DNA of 64,000 bases from CAVQBP01 sp963723205 (lineage in GTDB: Bacteria; Bacteroidota; Ignavibacteria; Ignavibacteriales; Ignavibacteriaceae), in contig CAVRQC010000047.1 in NCBI GenBank assembly GCA_963723205.1, forward strand, positions 124,001 to 188,000, given 5' to 3'. Every line of letters starts with the position of its first letter. Within the stretch, counting starts at the first letter, position 1. Of this stretch, positions 56,346 through 64,000 are shown in pieces. The notes under the pieces are model-generated. The model had not been told where the DNA came from. It did no database searches and saw only the letters and a program-made list of their open reading frames with translations. A program made the translations under genes and the position numbers.

Positions 56346-57008
56346 ATGAAAATTAAAGCAATCGTAACCGGAGCAACAGGTATGGTCGGTGAGGGTGTTA
56401 TGTACGAGTGTCTCAATCACCCCGATGTCGAATCTGTTTTAGTTATTAGCAGGAAGACAATTAATACCAATCACCCGAAGTTAAAAGAAATCATTCAAAA
56501 TGACTTTTATGATTTTTCTGCAATTGAAGATCAATTAAAAGGATACAACGCCTGCTTTTTTTGCCTTGGAACAACTTCCGTAAATAAGAAAGAAGATGAA
56601 TATAGAAAAATTACATTTGATATTACAAAAGCTTTGGCTGATACTCTTGTCAGACTTAATCCTGAAATGACATTCTGCTATATTTCCGGTTCGGGAACAG
56701 ACAGCAGCGAAAAAGGGAAGATTATGTGGGCAAGAGTGAAAGGGCGAACAGAAAATTATATATTGAACCTTGGGTTTCGCCAGGCGTTTGCATTCCGTCC
56801 CGCAATCATAGAACCTACAAAAGGACTTAAAAATACACTTACACCTTATAAGTATTTATCATTTTTATTACCGGTAGTAAAAACTATTTTTCCAAAGCAT
56901 ATCTGTTCTTTAAAAGAAACCGGGATTGCAATGATAAATTCAGTAAATGAGGGTTATGAGAAAAAGGTTTTAGAGGTTGTGGATATAAAAATTCTTGCTG
57001 ATAGATAA
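56346..57008 (+). CDS. NAD(P)-binding Rossmann-fold protein (atypical SDR-like)
   Basis: The 220-residue protein has the dinucleotide-binding site V-T-G-A-T-G-M-V-G-E-G (residues 6-16) and the pattern ISGSGTDSSEKGKIMWARVKGRTE, as in atypical short-chain dehydrogenases of the YbbA/HTATIP2-like group. The ATG at 56346 is chosen: the upstream in-frame GTG at 56304 would begin inside the second palindrome and add residues with no family match. Substrate unknown. Confidence 0.8.
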   Translation: MKIKAIVTGATGMVGEGVMYECLNHPDVESVLVISRKTINTNHPKLKEIIQNDFYDFSAIEDQLKGYNACFFCLGTTSVNKKEDEYRKITFDITKALADTLVRLNPEMTFCYISGSGTDSSEKGKIMWARVKGRTENYILNLGFRQAFAFRPAIIEPTKGLKNTLTPYKYLSFLLPVVKTIFPKHICSLKETGIAMINSVNEGYEKKVLEVVDIKILADR

Positions 57009-57077
57009 AATTAGTAGTAGAGTCACATTTTTAAGACTTAAATATTAGAGTAGAACTGTCTATAAATTAATTGAAAC

Positions 57078-58964
57078 CTAACTAAGCTCATCCTTCTTCT
57101 TCTCCAGTTCCTCCCATCTTTTGTAAAGCTTCTTTACTTTTTCTTTTGCTTCTGCAAGCTGCGAGTTAAGTTCATTTGTTTGCTCTGCATACTTAAGATA
57201 AAAATCCGGGGAGGTAAAAATATTTTCTATTCTTTCGACTTCCGATTCTGCTTCAATTATTTTTTCTTCAATCTGTACAAGCTCTAAAGCATCTTTGTAG
57301 CTTAGCTTTTTTGCTTTAGGTTTTATCCGTGTATCTTCTTTCTTTACTCTTGGTTTTGAATTCTCGTCATTTTGAGTACGGCGCTTTCTTTTTTCAATGT
57401 AATAATCATAATCACCTTCGCTGTAATAGATTTCATTATTTCCTTCCAATGCAAGGATGCCGGTGCAGACCCTGTTCAAAAAATATCTGTCATGACTTAC
57501 AACCATCACACATCCTTCAAAAGATATCAAGGCTTCTTCAAGAATTCTTAATGTAGGAAGATCAAGATCGTTTGTCGGTTCATCAAGCATAAGAAAATTT
57601 CCCCCTCTTGCTAAAATTTTTGCAAGTGTTAGTCTGCTTTTTTCACCACCGGAAAGTTTTCCCACTTGTGTATTGATTCTTTCATCTGCAAAAAGGAATC
57701 TTCTTAAGTAAGTCCAGACGCTTATTTGCTGCTTACCGAATTTTATTATCTCATTCCCTTCACCTATGGCTTTAATTACTGAATCATCATCATTTAAAAG
57801 CAGCCTCGCCTGATCAACATAATTAAAATCTGTTGTCTCACCAATTTCAATTTTACCTGTGTTAGAAATTACTTCTCCCAGAATAATTTTTAAAAGAGTT
57901 GTTTTACCAACACCATTATTTCCTATAACTCCTATTTTCTTGCCGGCTTCAAAATTGAAATTAAATCCTTCAAAAAGAGTCTTATCTCCGAGTTTAATTC
58001 CTACATTTTTAAGCTCTACAACTTTTTTTCCTAACCGCTCAGATGGCGGTATAATCAGATCAACATCAAGCTCAACTTCATTATTTTGCTGTTTTGATAT
58101 CTCATAAAAATTATCGAGTCTGCTTTTAGCTTTTGTTCTTCTTGCCCTCGGACCTCTTCTAACCCATTCGAGTTCACGTTTTAGAAATTGCTGACGTTTT
58201 CGTTCTTCAATTTCTTTTACTGCATGCCTTTCTGTTTTATTAATTAGATAATCAGTATAATTTCCATCATGGGAAAAAAATGTACCTGAAGAAAGTTCAA
58301 CAATTCTGTTTGCGATCCTGTCAAGAAAATAACGATCATGAGTGACAAAAATGGATGTCCCTTTATAACTTTCAAGAAAATCTTCCAGCCATTCAATTGA
58401 GTTAGTATCAAGATGGTTGGTCGGTTCATCAAGAATCAGCAAATCGGGTTTTGATATCAATGCACGGCAGAGTGCTACTCTCCTTTTTTCGCCGCCGGAT
58501 AAACTGGCAATGTCTCTATCGGTATCAGGTGCATTTAAAGATTTAGCAAGTATATTGATCCTTTTTTCAAGATTCCAGGAATCCATCTGCATGATTGTTT
58601 CCTCAAGATAGTGTTTATTGGGAGAATCAAAAGTTGTTAGTTCGTATTCCCGGATCAGATTCAACTCCTTTTCGGCACCTGCTAAAATATTTTCGTAGAC
58701 ATTTTTAGCTTCGTCCAGAGTGAATTCCTGTGAAAGGAATCCGGTTACGAGATTTTTTCTTTTTGCAACTTCTCCCGAATCCGGATGTTGTATCCCGGAA
58801 ATGATTTTTAAAAAAGTAGATTTGCCAGCTCCATTTTTTCCTACTAATCCAATTCGGTCATATTCATGAATACTTAATGATGCTTTATCAAGAACAATCT
58901 GTTCACCAAAATGAACTTCCAATTCCAGTGCAGTTAAAATAACCGGTGTGACATTTTCAGCCAT
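57078..58964 (-). CDS. uup: ABC-F family ATPase (Uup-like)
   Basis: Two ABC domains in one chain without membrane segments: GLVGKNGAGKST and LSGGEKRR in the first, GVIGNNGVGKTT and LSGGEKSR in the second, joined by a basic linker. The C-terminal region is a Lys/Glu-rich coiled coil as in Uup. ABC-F proteins act on the ribosome or in DNA handling. The ATG at 58964 (M-A-E-N-V) is chosen over an in-frame ATG 36 bases upstream, since homologues start near it. The gene is single and on the minus strand. Confidence 0.86.
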   Translation of the reverse strand: MAENVTPVILTALELEVHFGEQIVLDKASLSIHEYDRIGLVGKNGAGKSTFLKIISGIQHPDSGEVAKRKNLVTGFLSQEFTLDEAKNVYENILAGAEKELNLIREYELTTFDSPNKHYLEETIMQMDSWNLEKRINILAKSLNAPDTDRDIASLSGGEKRRVALCRALISKPDLLILDEPTNHLDTNSIEWLEDFLESYKGTSIFVTHDRYFLDRIANRIVELSSGTFFSHDGNYTDYLINKTERHAVKEIEERKRQQFLKRELEWVRRGPRARRTKAKSRLDNFYEISKQQNNEVELDVDLIIPPSERLGKKVVELKNVGIKLGDKTLFEGFNFNFEAGKKIGVIGNNGVGKTTLLKIILGEVISNTGKIEIGETTDFNYVDQARLLLNDDDSVIKAIGEGNEIIKFGKQQISVWTYLRRFLFADERINTQVGKLSGGEKSRLTLAKILARGGNFLMLDEPTNDLDLPTLRILEEALISFEGCVMVVSHDRYFLNRVCTGILALEGNNEIYYSEGDYDYYIEKRKRRTQNDENSKPRVKKEDTRIKPKAKKLSYKDALELVQIEEKIIEAESEVERIENIFTSPDFYLKYAEQTNELNSQLAEAKEKVKKLYKRWEELEKKKDELS

Positions 58965-59250
58965 AAACCAAACTTTATAGTAAAAATAAATGAAGTGCAA
59001 ATATACAATTTCAGGATTTAAAGTATCAGTGAATTAATTTGGATAATTTTCTTGCGGAATTATGAAGGCGGAAAACTAAAAATTTGAGTTCTGGTATAAA
59101 TAGCTTATCTTAGTATGCGTGATTTTTAAAAGTATGCCTTCACTCAATAACCTCACTGATTGCAATTTTTAATAAATCTTAATTTTACAAAATGCTGTTT
59201 TAAATTTATTTAGTTTATCTGTTACGGCAAATTTTTAATACAGCAATAAT

Positions 59251-60564
59251 ATGGAAAGAAATATGTCATTCGAAAATTTAAAACTAATTAAACCAATACA
59301 AACAGCTTTAATAAATGCAGGCTATACAACACCAACACCTATACAGGTGCAGGCAATTCCTTTAATCCTGGAGGGGAAGGACATACTTGGTTCTGCTCAA
59401 ACAGGTACAGGCAAAACGGCAGCATTTGCTATCCCTATTCTGCAAATTTTAGGCGAAGAAAGAGAATCCGGCAGGCCTAAGAGAAGAAATATCAAAGCAT
59501 TAGTCATTGCACCCACACGAGAACTCGCAATTCAAGTAAGTGAAAGCTTTAGTGTATATGGAAAACACACCGGGTTAAAAAACACGGTTGTATATGGCGG
59601 GGTATCACAGTATAGACAAATTGATAAATTAAGGAAAGGTGTGGATATTCTTGTTGCCACTCCAGGCAGACTATTGGATCTTGTAAACCAAAATTATATT
59701 AACCTTTCTCATATAAAGATGCTTGTTCTGGATGAAGCAGATAGAATGCTGGATATGGGATTTATTCATGATGTAAAAAAGATTATTGAAAAAGTACCAG
59801 CAGCAAGACAGACTCTTTTTTTCTCGGCAACTATGCCGGCAGAAATTGTAAAACTTTCAAAATCAATATTAACTGATCCCGTAAAAATTGAAATTGCTCC
59901 CCATGTAAAAACAGTCGAAGCAATTAATCAGGCTGTTTATTTCGTTTCAAGATCAAATAAAAAAAGTCTGCTCAAGCATATTCTAAGAAATGAAGATGTT
60001 TCATCAGCGCTTGTATTTACCAGGACAAAACGAGGCGCGGATTCGGTTACAAAATTTTTAATTGATGCTAAAATACAAGCCGATGCAATACACGGAAATA
60101 AATCTCAGAATGCAAGGCAGAGAGCTTTGAATAATTTTAAGCTGCAGCGCACAAAAGTTCTTGTTGCAACCGATATTGCTGCGAGAGGGATAGATATAGA
60201 AAAATTGTCTCATGTATTTAATTTTGATATTCCTGATTTTTCTGAAACTTATATACACAGGATTGGACGTACAGGGAGAGCCGGACTTGGCGGTACAGCT
60301 CTTTCTTTCTGCGACGCCGAAGAGAAATACTATTTAAGAGAAATAAACAAACTGATAAAAACGCCGATTCCCGTTATTAATGATCATCCTTTCAAATTAA
60401 GTGAAGAGGAGAATTACAATTTTGAGCTCCCTATAAGAAGGATTAAAACTGCAAAAAAAACAAAATCATTCCATTACGCGAAGGACTCTCAAAGACAATC
60501 AAATCAGAGAAAAAAGAGATGGTCGGGAAAACCAAAAACAATAAAAACAAATAAGGTTAAATAG
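59251..60564 (+). CDS. rhlE: DEAD-box RNA helicase (RhlE-like)
   Basis: All DEAD-box motifs are present: Q motif PTPIQVQAIP, A-Q-T-G-T-G-K-T, PTRELA, TPGRLLD, D-E-A-D, SAT, RGID, HRIGRTGR. The C-terminal tail is short and basic (RQSNQRKKRWSGKPK). RhlE-type helicases remodel RNA in ribosome assembly or decay. The ATG may be 59251 or the in-frame ATG at 59263 (M-S-F-E-N-L), which fits homologues better. Its stop is followed directly by ywbE. Confidence 0.9.
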   Translation: MERNMSFENLKLIKPIQTALINAGYTTPTPIQVQAIPLILEGKDILGSAQTGTGKTAAFAIPILQILGEERESGRPKRRNIKALVIAPTRELAIQVSESFSVYGKHTGLKNTVVYGGVSQYRQIDKLRKGVDILVATPGRLLDLVNQNYINLSHIKMLVLDEADRMLDMGFIHDVKKIIEKVPAARQTLFFSATMPAEIVKLSKSILTDPVKIEIAPHVKTVEAINQAVYFVSRSNKKSLLKHILRNEDVSSALVFTRTKRGADSVTKFLIDAKIQADAIHGNKSQNARQRALNNFKLQRTKVLVATDIAARGIDIEKLSHVFNFDIPDFSETYIHRIGRTGRAGLGGTALSFCDAEEKYYLREINKLIKTPIPVINDHPFKLSEEENYNFELPIRRIKTAKKTKSFHYAKDSQRQSNQRKKRWSGKPKTIKTNKVK

Positions 60565-60768
60565 ATGGATGGTACAAAAAGACAGAACATAAAAGCAGGT
60601 GATTTAGTTAAAATAGTGTTAAAGGAAAATCAGCGGACAGGCCGGCTTACAGAGGGATATGTTGGAGAGATTCTTACAAAATTTCCCCAGCATTACCATG
60701 GAATAAAAGTACGTCTTGAAACAGGTGAAGTCGGGCGTGTAAAAGAGATCTTTAAAGATTTACTATAA
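60565..60768 (+). CDS. ywbE: YwbE family small protein
   Basis: A 67-residue protein that matches YwbE (DUF2196): I-K-A-G-D-L-V-K-I-V-L-K, then T-G-R-L-T-E-G-Y-V and LETGEVGRVKEI. The ATG directly follows the rhlE stop, showing an operon of the two genes. Function is not known; a small RNA-binding or KOW-like beta protein is a fair guess. Confidence 0.85.
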   Translation: MDGTKRQNIKAGDLVKIVLKENQRTGRLTEGYVGEILTKFPQHYHGIKVRLETGEVGRVKEIFKDLL

Positions 60769-61141
60769 ATAATCTGCTTTTATAGTAGTTTGGATTTGAA
60801 ACTTATTAGCAGGGATAAAAGGAAAGTTAAAAGAAAAGCACGCAATAAAATTATAACATTAAATCTACTATAAGATATCAGAATTATTTCATTATAACAT
60901 TTCTATAACGATGTTTTATGAGATTTGCAGACTACTAAATTAAAAAGTTTTATATGTTTTACTGATACTGAATGATTGATATTATCAGTTCTTTCTATTA
61001 CTTTTGATAGTGCTCAAAAGTGATCCAAATTAATACCAACTAATTACTGTTAACCATAAAAAAATTTTTACTTGCCGGGAAAAAATTGGTAATATAGTAT
61101 ATTAAAAAATAACAATATTTTTATTCTCTAACGGGATTAAT
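60769..61141. other. Intergenic region with one weak hairpin
   Basis: About 370 AT-rich bases with no ORF that I trust. A possible stem ACTGATA with TATCAGT lies at 60961-60989 with a 15-base loop, without a strong T-tract. It probably contains the promoter of the secreted-protein gene. Confidence 0.45.
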
Positions 61142-61981
61142 ATGGCAATTACAGACTTGTTTCCCTCTTTGTTTTTCAATTTAAGCAAAGCCAGGTGGTT
61201 ATTTTTACCTTCCATGATTCTATGTTTAGCACCATCGCTTGCTTTGGCACAAACTCCTGAGGTACCTGATTGGGCCTTGCCTGGCTCTCCAACACATCAA
61301 CAGGTTTCACCACCGAAGGATTTTCTCAGACCTTCCAGGACAACTTTAGAACCAATTGGCATATTTGAAGGGCAATCCGATATAGGAGGTGCTGTGGTGA
61401 CCGGAAAGTCAAGTTATGATCCCGCTACCAAAGTTTATACAATTGTCTCTGCCGGGTATAATGTATGGTATTCACGTGATGAGTTCCGGTATCTTTGGAA
61501 GAAAATGTCGGGAGATATTTCGCTGGCAGCTGATATCAACTATCCTGATCCAAAAGGTTACTTTGACCGAAAAGCTGTGCTGGTCATCCGTCAAAACCTT
61601 GATGACGATGCAAAGGAAGCTATTGCTGCTCTGCATGGTGATGGGATGATTCATCTTGCATGGCGCCCTTTAAAAGGTGAAAGGATAAAGGATATGGAGT
61701 ACCGTATTGGCAGTCGCGGTGGTATTCCCGGCGGCAAATCACCTGATGATCTTGTAACAGATCATGCAAAACGTATCGCCATTGAAAAACGTGGTGATTA
61801 CTTTGCACTTTTTGTCAGTATGGATGGTGAACCAATGCATCAGTTCGGAGCTCCTATAGAATTACATCTGGAAGAACCTTTTTATGTTGGTATCGGTTTT
61901 TGTTCACATTTGCCTGCCACACTTGATACTGCTAAACTTTCCGATGTCGTTCTTGAGAACATGGCTAACAGGATTCAATAA
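61142..61981 (+). CDS. Secreted beta-sandwich protein of unknown function (DUF1349-like)
   Basis: The 279-residue protein has a signal peptide ending ALA-Q (residues 34-37) and a beta-rich body: IGIFEGQSDIG, YNVWYSRDEFRYLWKKM, GDISLAADI, FYVGIGFCSH. This pattern is that of concanavalin-like DUF1349 domains often found in periplasmic or secreted carbohydrate-related proteins; enzymes of this fold exist, but no catalytic residues can be named. Bases in this gene look more GC-rich than in its neighbours by eye, suggesting possible transfer. It stands before a hydrolase remnant. Confidence 0.65.
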   Translation: MAITDLFPSLFFNLSKARWLFLPSMILCLAPSLALAQTPEVPDWALPGSPTHQQVSPPKDFLRPSRTTLEPIGIFEGQSDIGGAVVTGKSSYDPATKVYTIVSAGYNVWYSRDEFRYLWKKMSGDISLAADINYPDPKGYFDRKAVLVIRQNLDDDAKEAIAALHGDGMIHLAWRPLKGERIKDMEYRIGSRGGIPGGKSPDDLVTDHAKRIAIEKRGDYFALFVSMDGEPMHQFGAPIELHLEEPFYVGIGFCSHLPATLDTAKLSDVVLENMANRIQ

Positions 61982-62042
61982 ATATGAAAATAAAAAAAAC
62001 AGAAATCGTTCTATTAACGGCTGGGGTTATTCCTATAGTTGA

Positions 62043-62189
62043 AAAATAGCTAAAAAAAATAACTTACCTATAATAGATATTTATCATCAAATGCGAGATC
62101 AGGGTAAAAACTTCTTTGATGGTATACATCCGGATGAGAAAGGTGCTAAAATAATGGCAGGTGTAATTGCAGAAGATTTAAAAAAGTAG
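62043..62189 (+). pseudogene. SGNH/GDSL hydrolase remnant (C-terminal part only)
   Basis: After an in-frame TGA at 62040 the frame reads KIAKKNNLPIIDIYHQMRDQ, then FFDGIHPDEKGAKIMAGVIAEDL and stops at 62187-62189. The D-G-x-H-P and G-x-x-x-M-A pattern is the block V of SGNH hydrolases, with the catalytic Asp/His pair. The catalytic Ser part is missing. It is a decayed remnant, perhaps left after insertion or deletion at this spot. Confidence 0.6.
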
Positions 62190-62230
62190 TTCAATAAAAA
62201 CATAAAATAAAATTTACTCTAAAATTTGCA

Positions 62231-63361
62231 ATGCAGAATAACAACTATTATAAAGATCTGTTTGAATTAGATGATAAAATAATTTATCTCAATTGTTCAG
62301 GTATGTCGCCTCTGTTAAAATCTGTTAAGCAGGCAGGGTTTAACGGGCTGGAAAAAAGAACCAAACCATGGACAATGACCAACGAAGACTGGTTTGATAA
62401 AGCTGAGAAATTGAGAACTCTTGCTTCGAAAATTTTACAGACTTCCGATAATAATGTTGCTCTTGTTCCGTCAGCAAGCTATGGATTAGCAGCAGCAGCA
62501 AAAAACCTGCAGGTTAAAAGTGGTAAATCAATTGTTGTAGTTGAAGACCAGTTTCCATCGAACTATTATATTTGGGAAAGCTTGGCCAAGAAATTTGATT
62601 TGAAAATAATAAAAGTGGAAAAAAAACCGGATAAGATATTAACCGACTCAATATTAGAGTCAATTAATTCTGAAACTGGAATTGTTGCTGTACCAAATTG
62701 TCATTGGGTAGACGGAATGCTAATTGACCTTGAAAGAATTAGTGAAGCTGTAAAAGCTGTTAATGCTTTTTTGGTCCTGGATCTGAGTCAGTCTTTGGGA
62801 GTTTTTCCCACTAATATAGATAAGATTGATCCCGATTTTGCTGTAGCTGTCGGTTATAAGTGGATGCTCGGTTCATATGGTTTAGGTTATATGTATGCTG
62901 CTCCCAGATGGCATAGTAAAGGTGAACCTTTAGAATATAACTGGAGTACCCGTAAAGGAAGTGAAGATTTTTCTTCACTAATAAATTATACTCCGGAATT
63001 CCGGAGAGGAGCAAGAAAATTCGATATGGGGGAATCTGCACAGTTTAATACTATGCCTATGGCTATTGCAGCTCTGGAACAGATATTGAAATGGGGAGTG
63101 GAAGAAATTCAATCTTCTATAAAAAAACTTACTAATATAATTTATTTAAATGTAAAAGAAGATATGATTTACAATTTAACACCAAGAGCTGGGCATATCA
63201 TTTCTGTACCAATAGGTGAAAAATATGTTGAAGCTATAAAACAAAAAATTTCACAAAATAAAATAATAGTAAGCTTCAGAGGTTCATTTATCAGAATCTC
63301 ACCTCATTTGTACAATAGTCCTTCCGACATTAATACTTTGATTAGCTGCTTTCATGATTAA
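62231..63361 (+). CDS. PLP-dependent class V aminotransferase-like protein
   Basis: The 376-residue protein has a class V aminotransferase fold with an N-terminal LNCSGMSPLL, a VPSASYG cofactor region, VLDLSQSLG (Asp for the pyridine nitrogen) and the Schiff-base lysine K210 in VAVGYKWMLGSYG. Related proteins include cysteine desulfurases and kynureninase-like enzymes, but it lacks an evident SufS-type active-site Cys loop, so the substrate is unknown. The neighbours give no help: a hydrolase remnant before and a glycosidase after. Confidence 0.85.
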   Translation: MQNNNYYKDLFELDDKIIYLNCSGMSPLLKSVKQAGFNGLEKRTKPWTMTNEDWFDKAEKLRTLASKILQTSDNNVALVPSASYGLAAAAKNLQVKSGKSIVVVEDQFPSNYYIWESLAKKFDLKIIKVEKKPDKILTDSILESINSETGIVAVPNCHWVDGMLIDLERISEAVKAVNAFLVLDLSQSLGVFPTNIDKIDPDFAVAVGYKWMLGSYGLGYMYAAPRWHSKGEPLEYNWSTRKGSEDFSSLINYTPEFRRGARKFDMGESAQFNTMPMAIAALEQILKWGVEEIQSSIKKLTNIIYLNVKEDMIYNLTPRAGHIISVPIGEKYVEAIKQKISQNKIIVSFRGSFIRISPHLYNSPSDINTLISCFHD

Positions 63362-63433
63362 TTATAAGTTTGCTTAATCTTAATTTATTTCATCCAATCT
63401 AAATTCAGGATTATCTTTGTAATTAGTCAATCT

Positions 63434-63523
63434 TTGTTAAAAAAACCATTATTATTTATATTCCTGTTAAATTTCCTGCAGGTCTTTTCAAGTGAATCTA
63501 TTATAATAGAGGGAGTTCAATGA
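63434..63523 (+). other. Signal-peptide-like small ORF, doubtful
   Basis: A TTG-started frame of 29 codons codes L-L-K-K-P followed by a hydrophobic stretch and ends VFSSESIIIEGVQ with its TGA overlapping the next ATG. It looks like a signal peptide cut short or a leader; it could also be chance. Not a firm gene call. Confidence 0.25.
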
Positions 63524-64000
63524 AAACAAAATCACAATTTATTTATAGCAGAATTTTAAGTATGAAATCGATTTTGATGAGTTCATTTGCAATAACTCTT
63601 ATTATTTATTTTGTCTTGATTCCTTTTAATACTACTTTTTCACAGGATAATTTAGAAAATACCGGTTCAAGTCCGCGGGAACATTTATTAATGGATTTTG
63701 GGTGGTGTTTTGCTTTAGGAAATACAGTTGATGCAAAAAAAGATTTTGATAATGGAACAGGATATTTTTCGTATTTTGCAAAAGCAGGGTATGGCGATGG
63801 TGCAGCAGCTGAAAATTTTGATGATAGAGGATGGCTAAGGCTGGATTTGCCTCATGACTGGTGTGTAGAACTCCCATTTGATTCACTTGTAGGATATAGC
63901 CATGGTTTTAAAGCCATAGGCCGTAGTCATCCGGAAAACAGTATTGGCTGGTACCGCAAAAATTTTTTCATCTCTTCGTCCGATTTAGGCAAAAGAATTT
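63520..64000 (+). CDS. Glycoside hydrolase family 2 protein, 3' end outside the window
   Basis: The open frame runs to the window end. A hydrophobic signal segment is followed by a body with the GH2 sugar-binding domain pattern DDRGWLRLDLPHDW and IGWYRKNFF, typical of beta-galactosidase and beta-glucuronidase enzymes. The catalytic TIM barrel lies outside the window. The ATG at 63520 has a GAGGGAG ribosome site 6 bases upstream, which supports it over the in-frame ATG at 63562. Substrate unknown. Confidence 0.85.
   Translation, partial: MKTKSQFIYSRILSMKSILMSSFAITLIIYFVLIPFNTTFSQDNLENTGSSPREHLLMDFGWCFALGNTVDAKKDFDNGTGYFSYFAKAGYGDGAAAENFDDRGWLRLDLPHDWCVELPFDSLVGYSHGFKAIGRSHPENSIGWYRKNFFISSSDLGKRI

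Noticed and set aside
60961..60989. Rho-independent terminator after ywbE
   Set aside because: The hairpin is weak, has a 15-base loop, no T-tract and lies about 200 bases from the stop.

Overview
The window is AT-rich bacterial DNA. Two very large secreted proteins end in a Type IX secretion (T9SS) sorting domain of the QNYPNPFNP...GVYIYRL type. With many unassisted starts lacking strong Shine-Dalgarno sites, this points to the Bacteroidota/Chlorobi/Ignavibacteria group, most likely an Ignavibacteria-like organism. The taxon is inferred from family-level signatures only. No rRNA, tRNA or CRISPR array was seen.

Positions 1-23 kb hold a nearly complete Type VI secretion system of the TssJ-TssL-TssM membrane-complex type (T6SSi-like), all on the + strand: a DUF1795 (Eag/DcrB-like) gene cut by the window start, then tagH (FHA), tssJ, tssK, tssL, tssM (split by one frameshift), tagF, tssA, tssB, tssC, hcp, tssE, tssF, tssG, tssH (clpV) and vgrG. 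From 22.9 to 31.3 kb follows a cargo island: a PAAR protein with a C-terminal beta domain, a LysM/peptidoglycan-binding protein, a 1179-residue protein with two separate HExxH metallopeptidase sites, a protein combining the beta domain and the peptidoglycan-binding module, a protein with a caspase-like His/Cys pair, and a third HExxH protein. No immunity-like gene lies between them.

From 31.3 to 36.5 kb lies a probable phosphorylation control module: a second DUF1795 protein, an FHA-transmembrane-lytic transglycosylase fusion, a PP2C phosphatase with TPRs, and a Ser/Thr kinase with PEGA domains. This resembles the PpkA/PppA/Fha pathway known to control T6SS in Proteobacteria, with an unusual FHA-controlled wall hydrolase added. 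Two CsgG/FlgO-like TPR proteins and an outer-membrane barrel follow (36.6-40.2 kb).

From 40.2 to 51.3 kb are two tandem giant T9SS cargo proteins (2268 and 1401 residues). Each has a seven-bladed SBBP propeller, an array of choice-of-anchor-D Ig-like repeats (about 12 versus 4) and a C-terminal cassette that is the same over about 2.24 kb of DNA.

From 51.4 kb on the window is a mosaic of ordinary genes: a methyltransferase; a minus-strand arsenic operon (arsR, thioredoxin-like, permease, arsC, acr3) with two matching operator-like palindromes; a NYN/LOTUS protein; an NAD(P)-binding protein; an ABC-F ATPase; rhlE and ywbE; a secreted beta-sandwich protein; a remnant of an SGNH hydrolase; a class V aminotransferase; and the start of a GH2 glycosidase that runs off the window.
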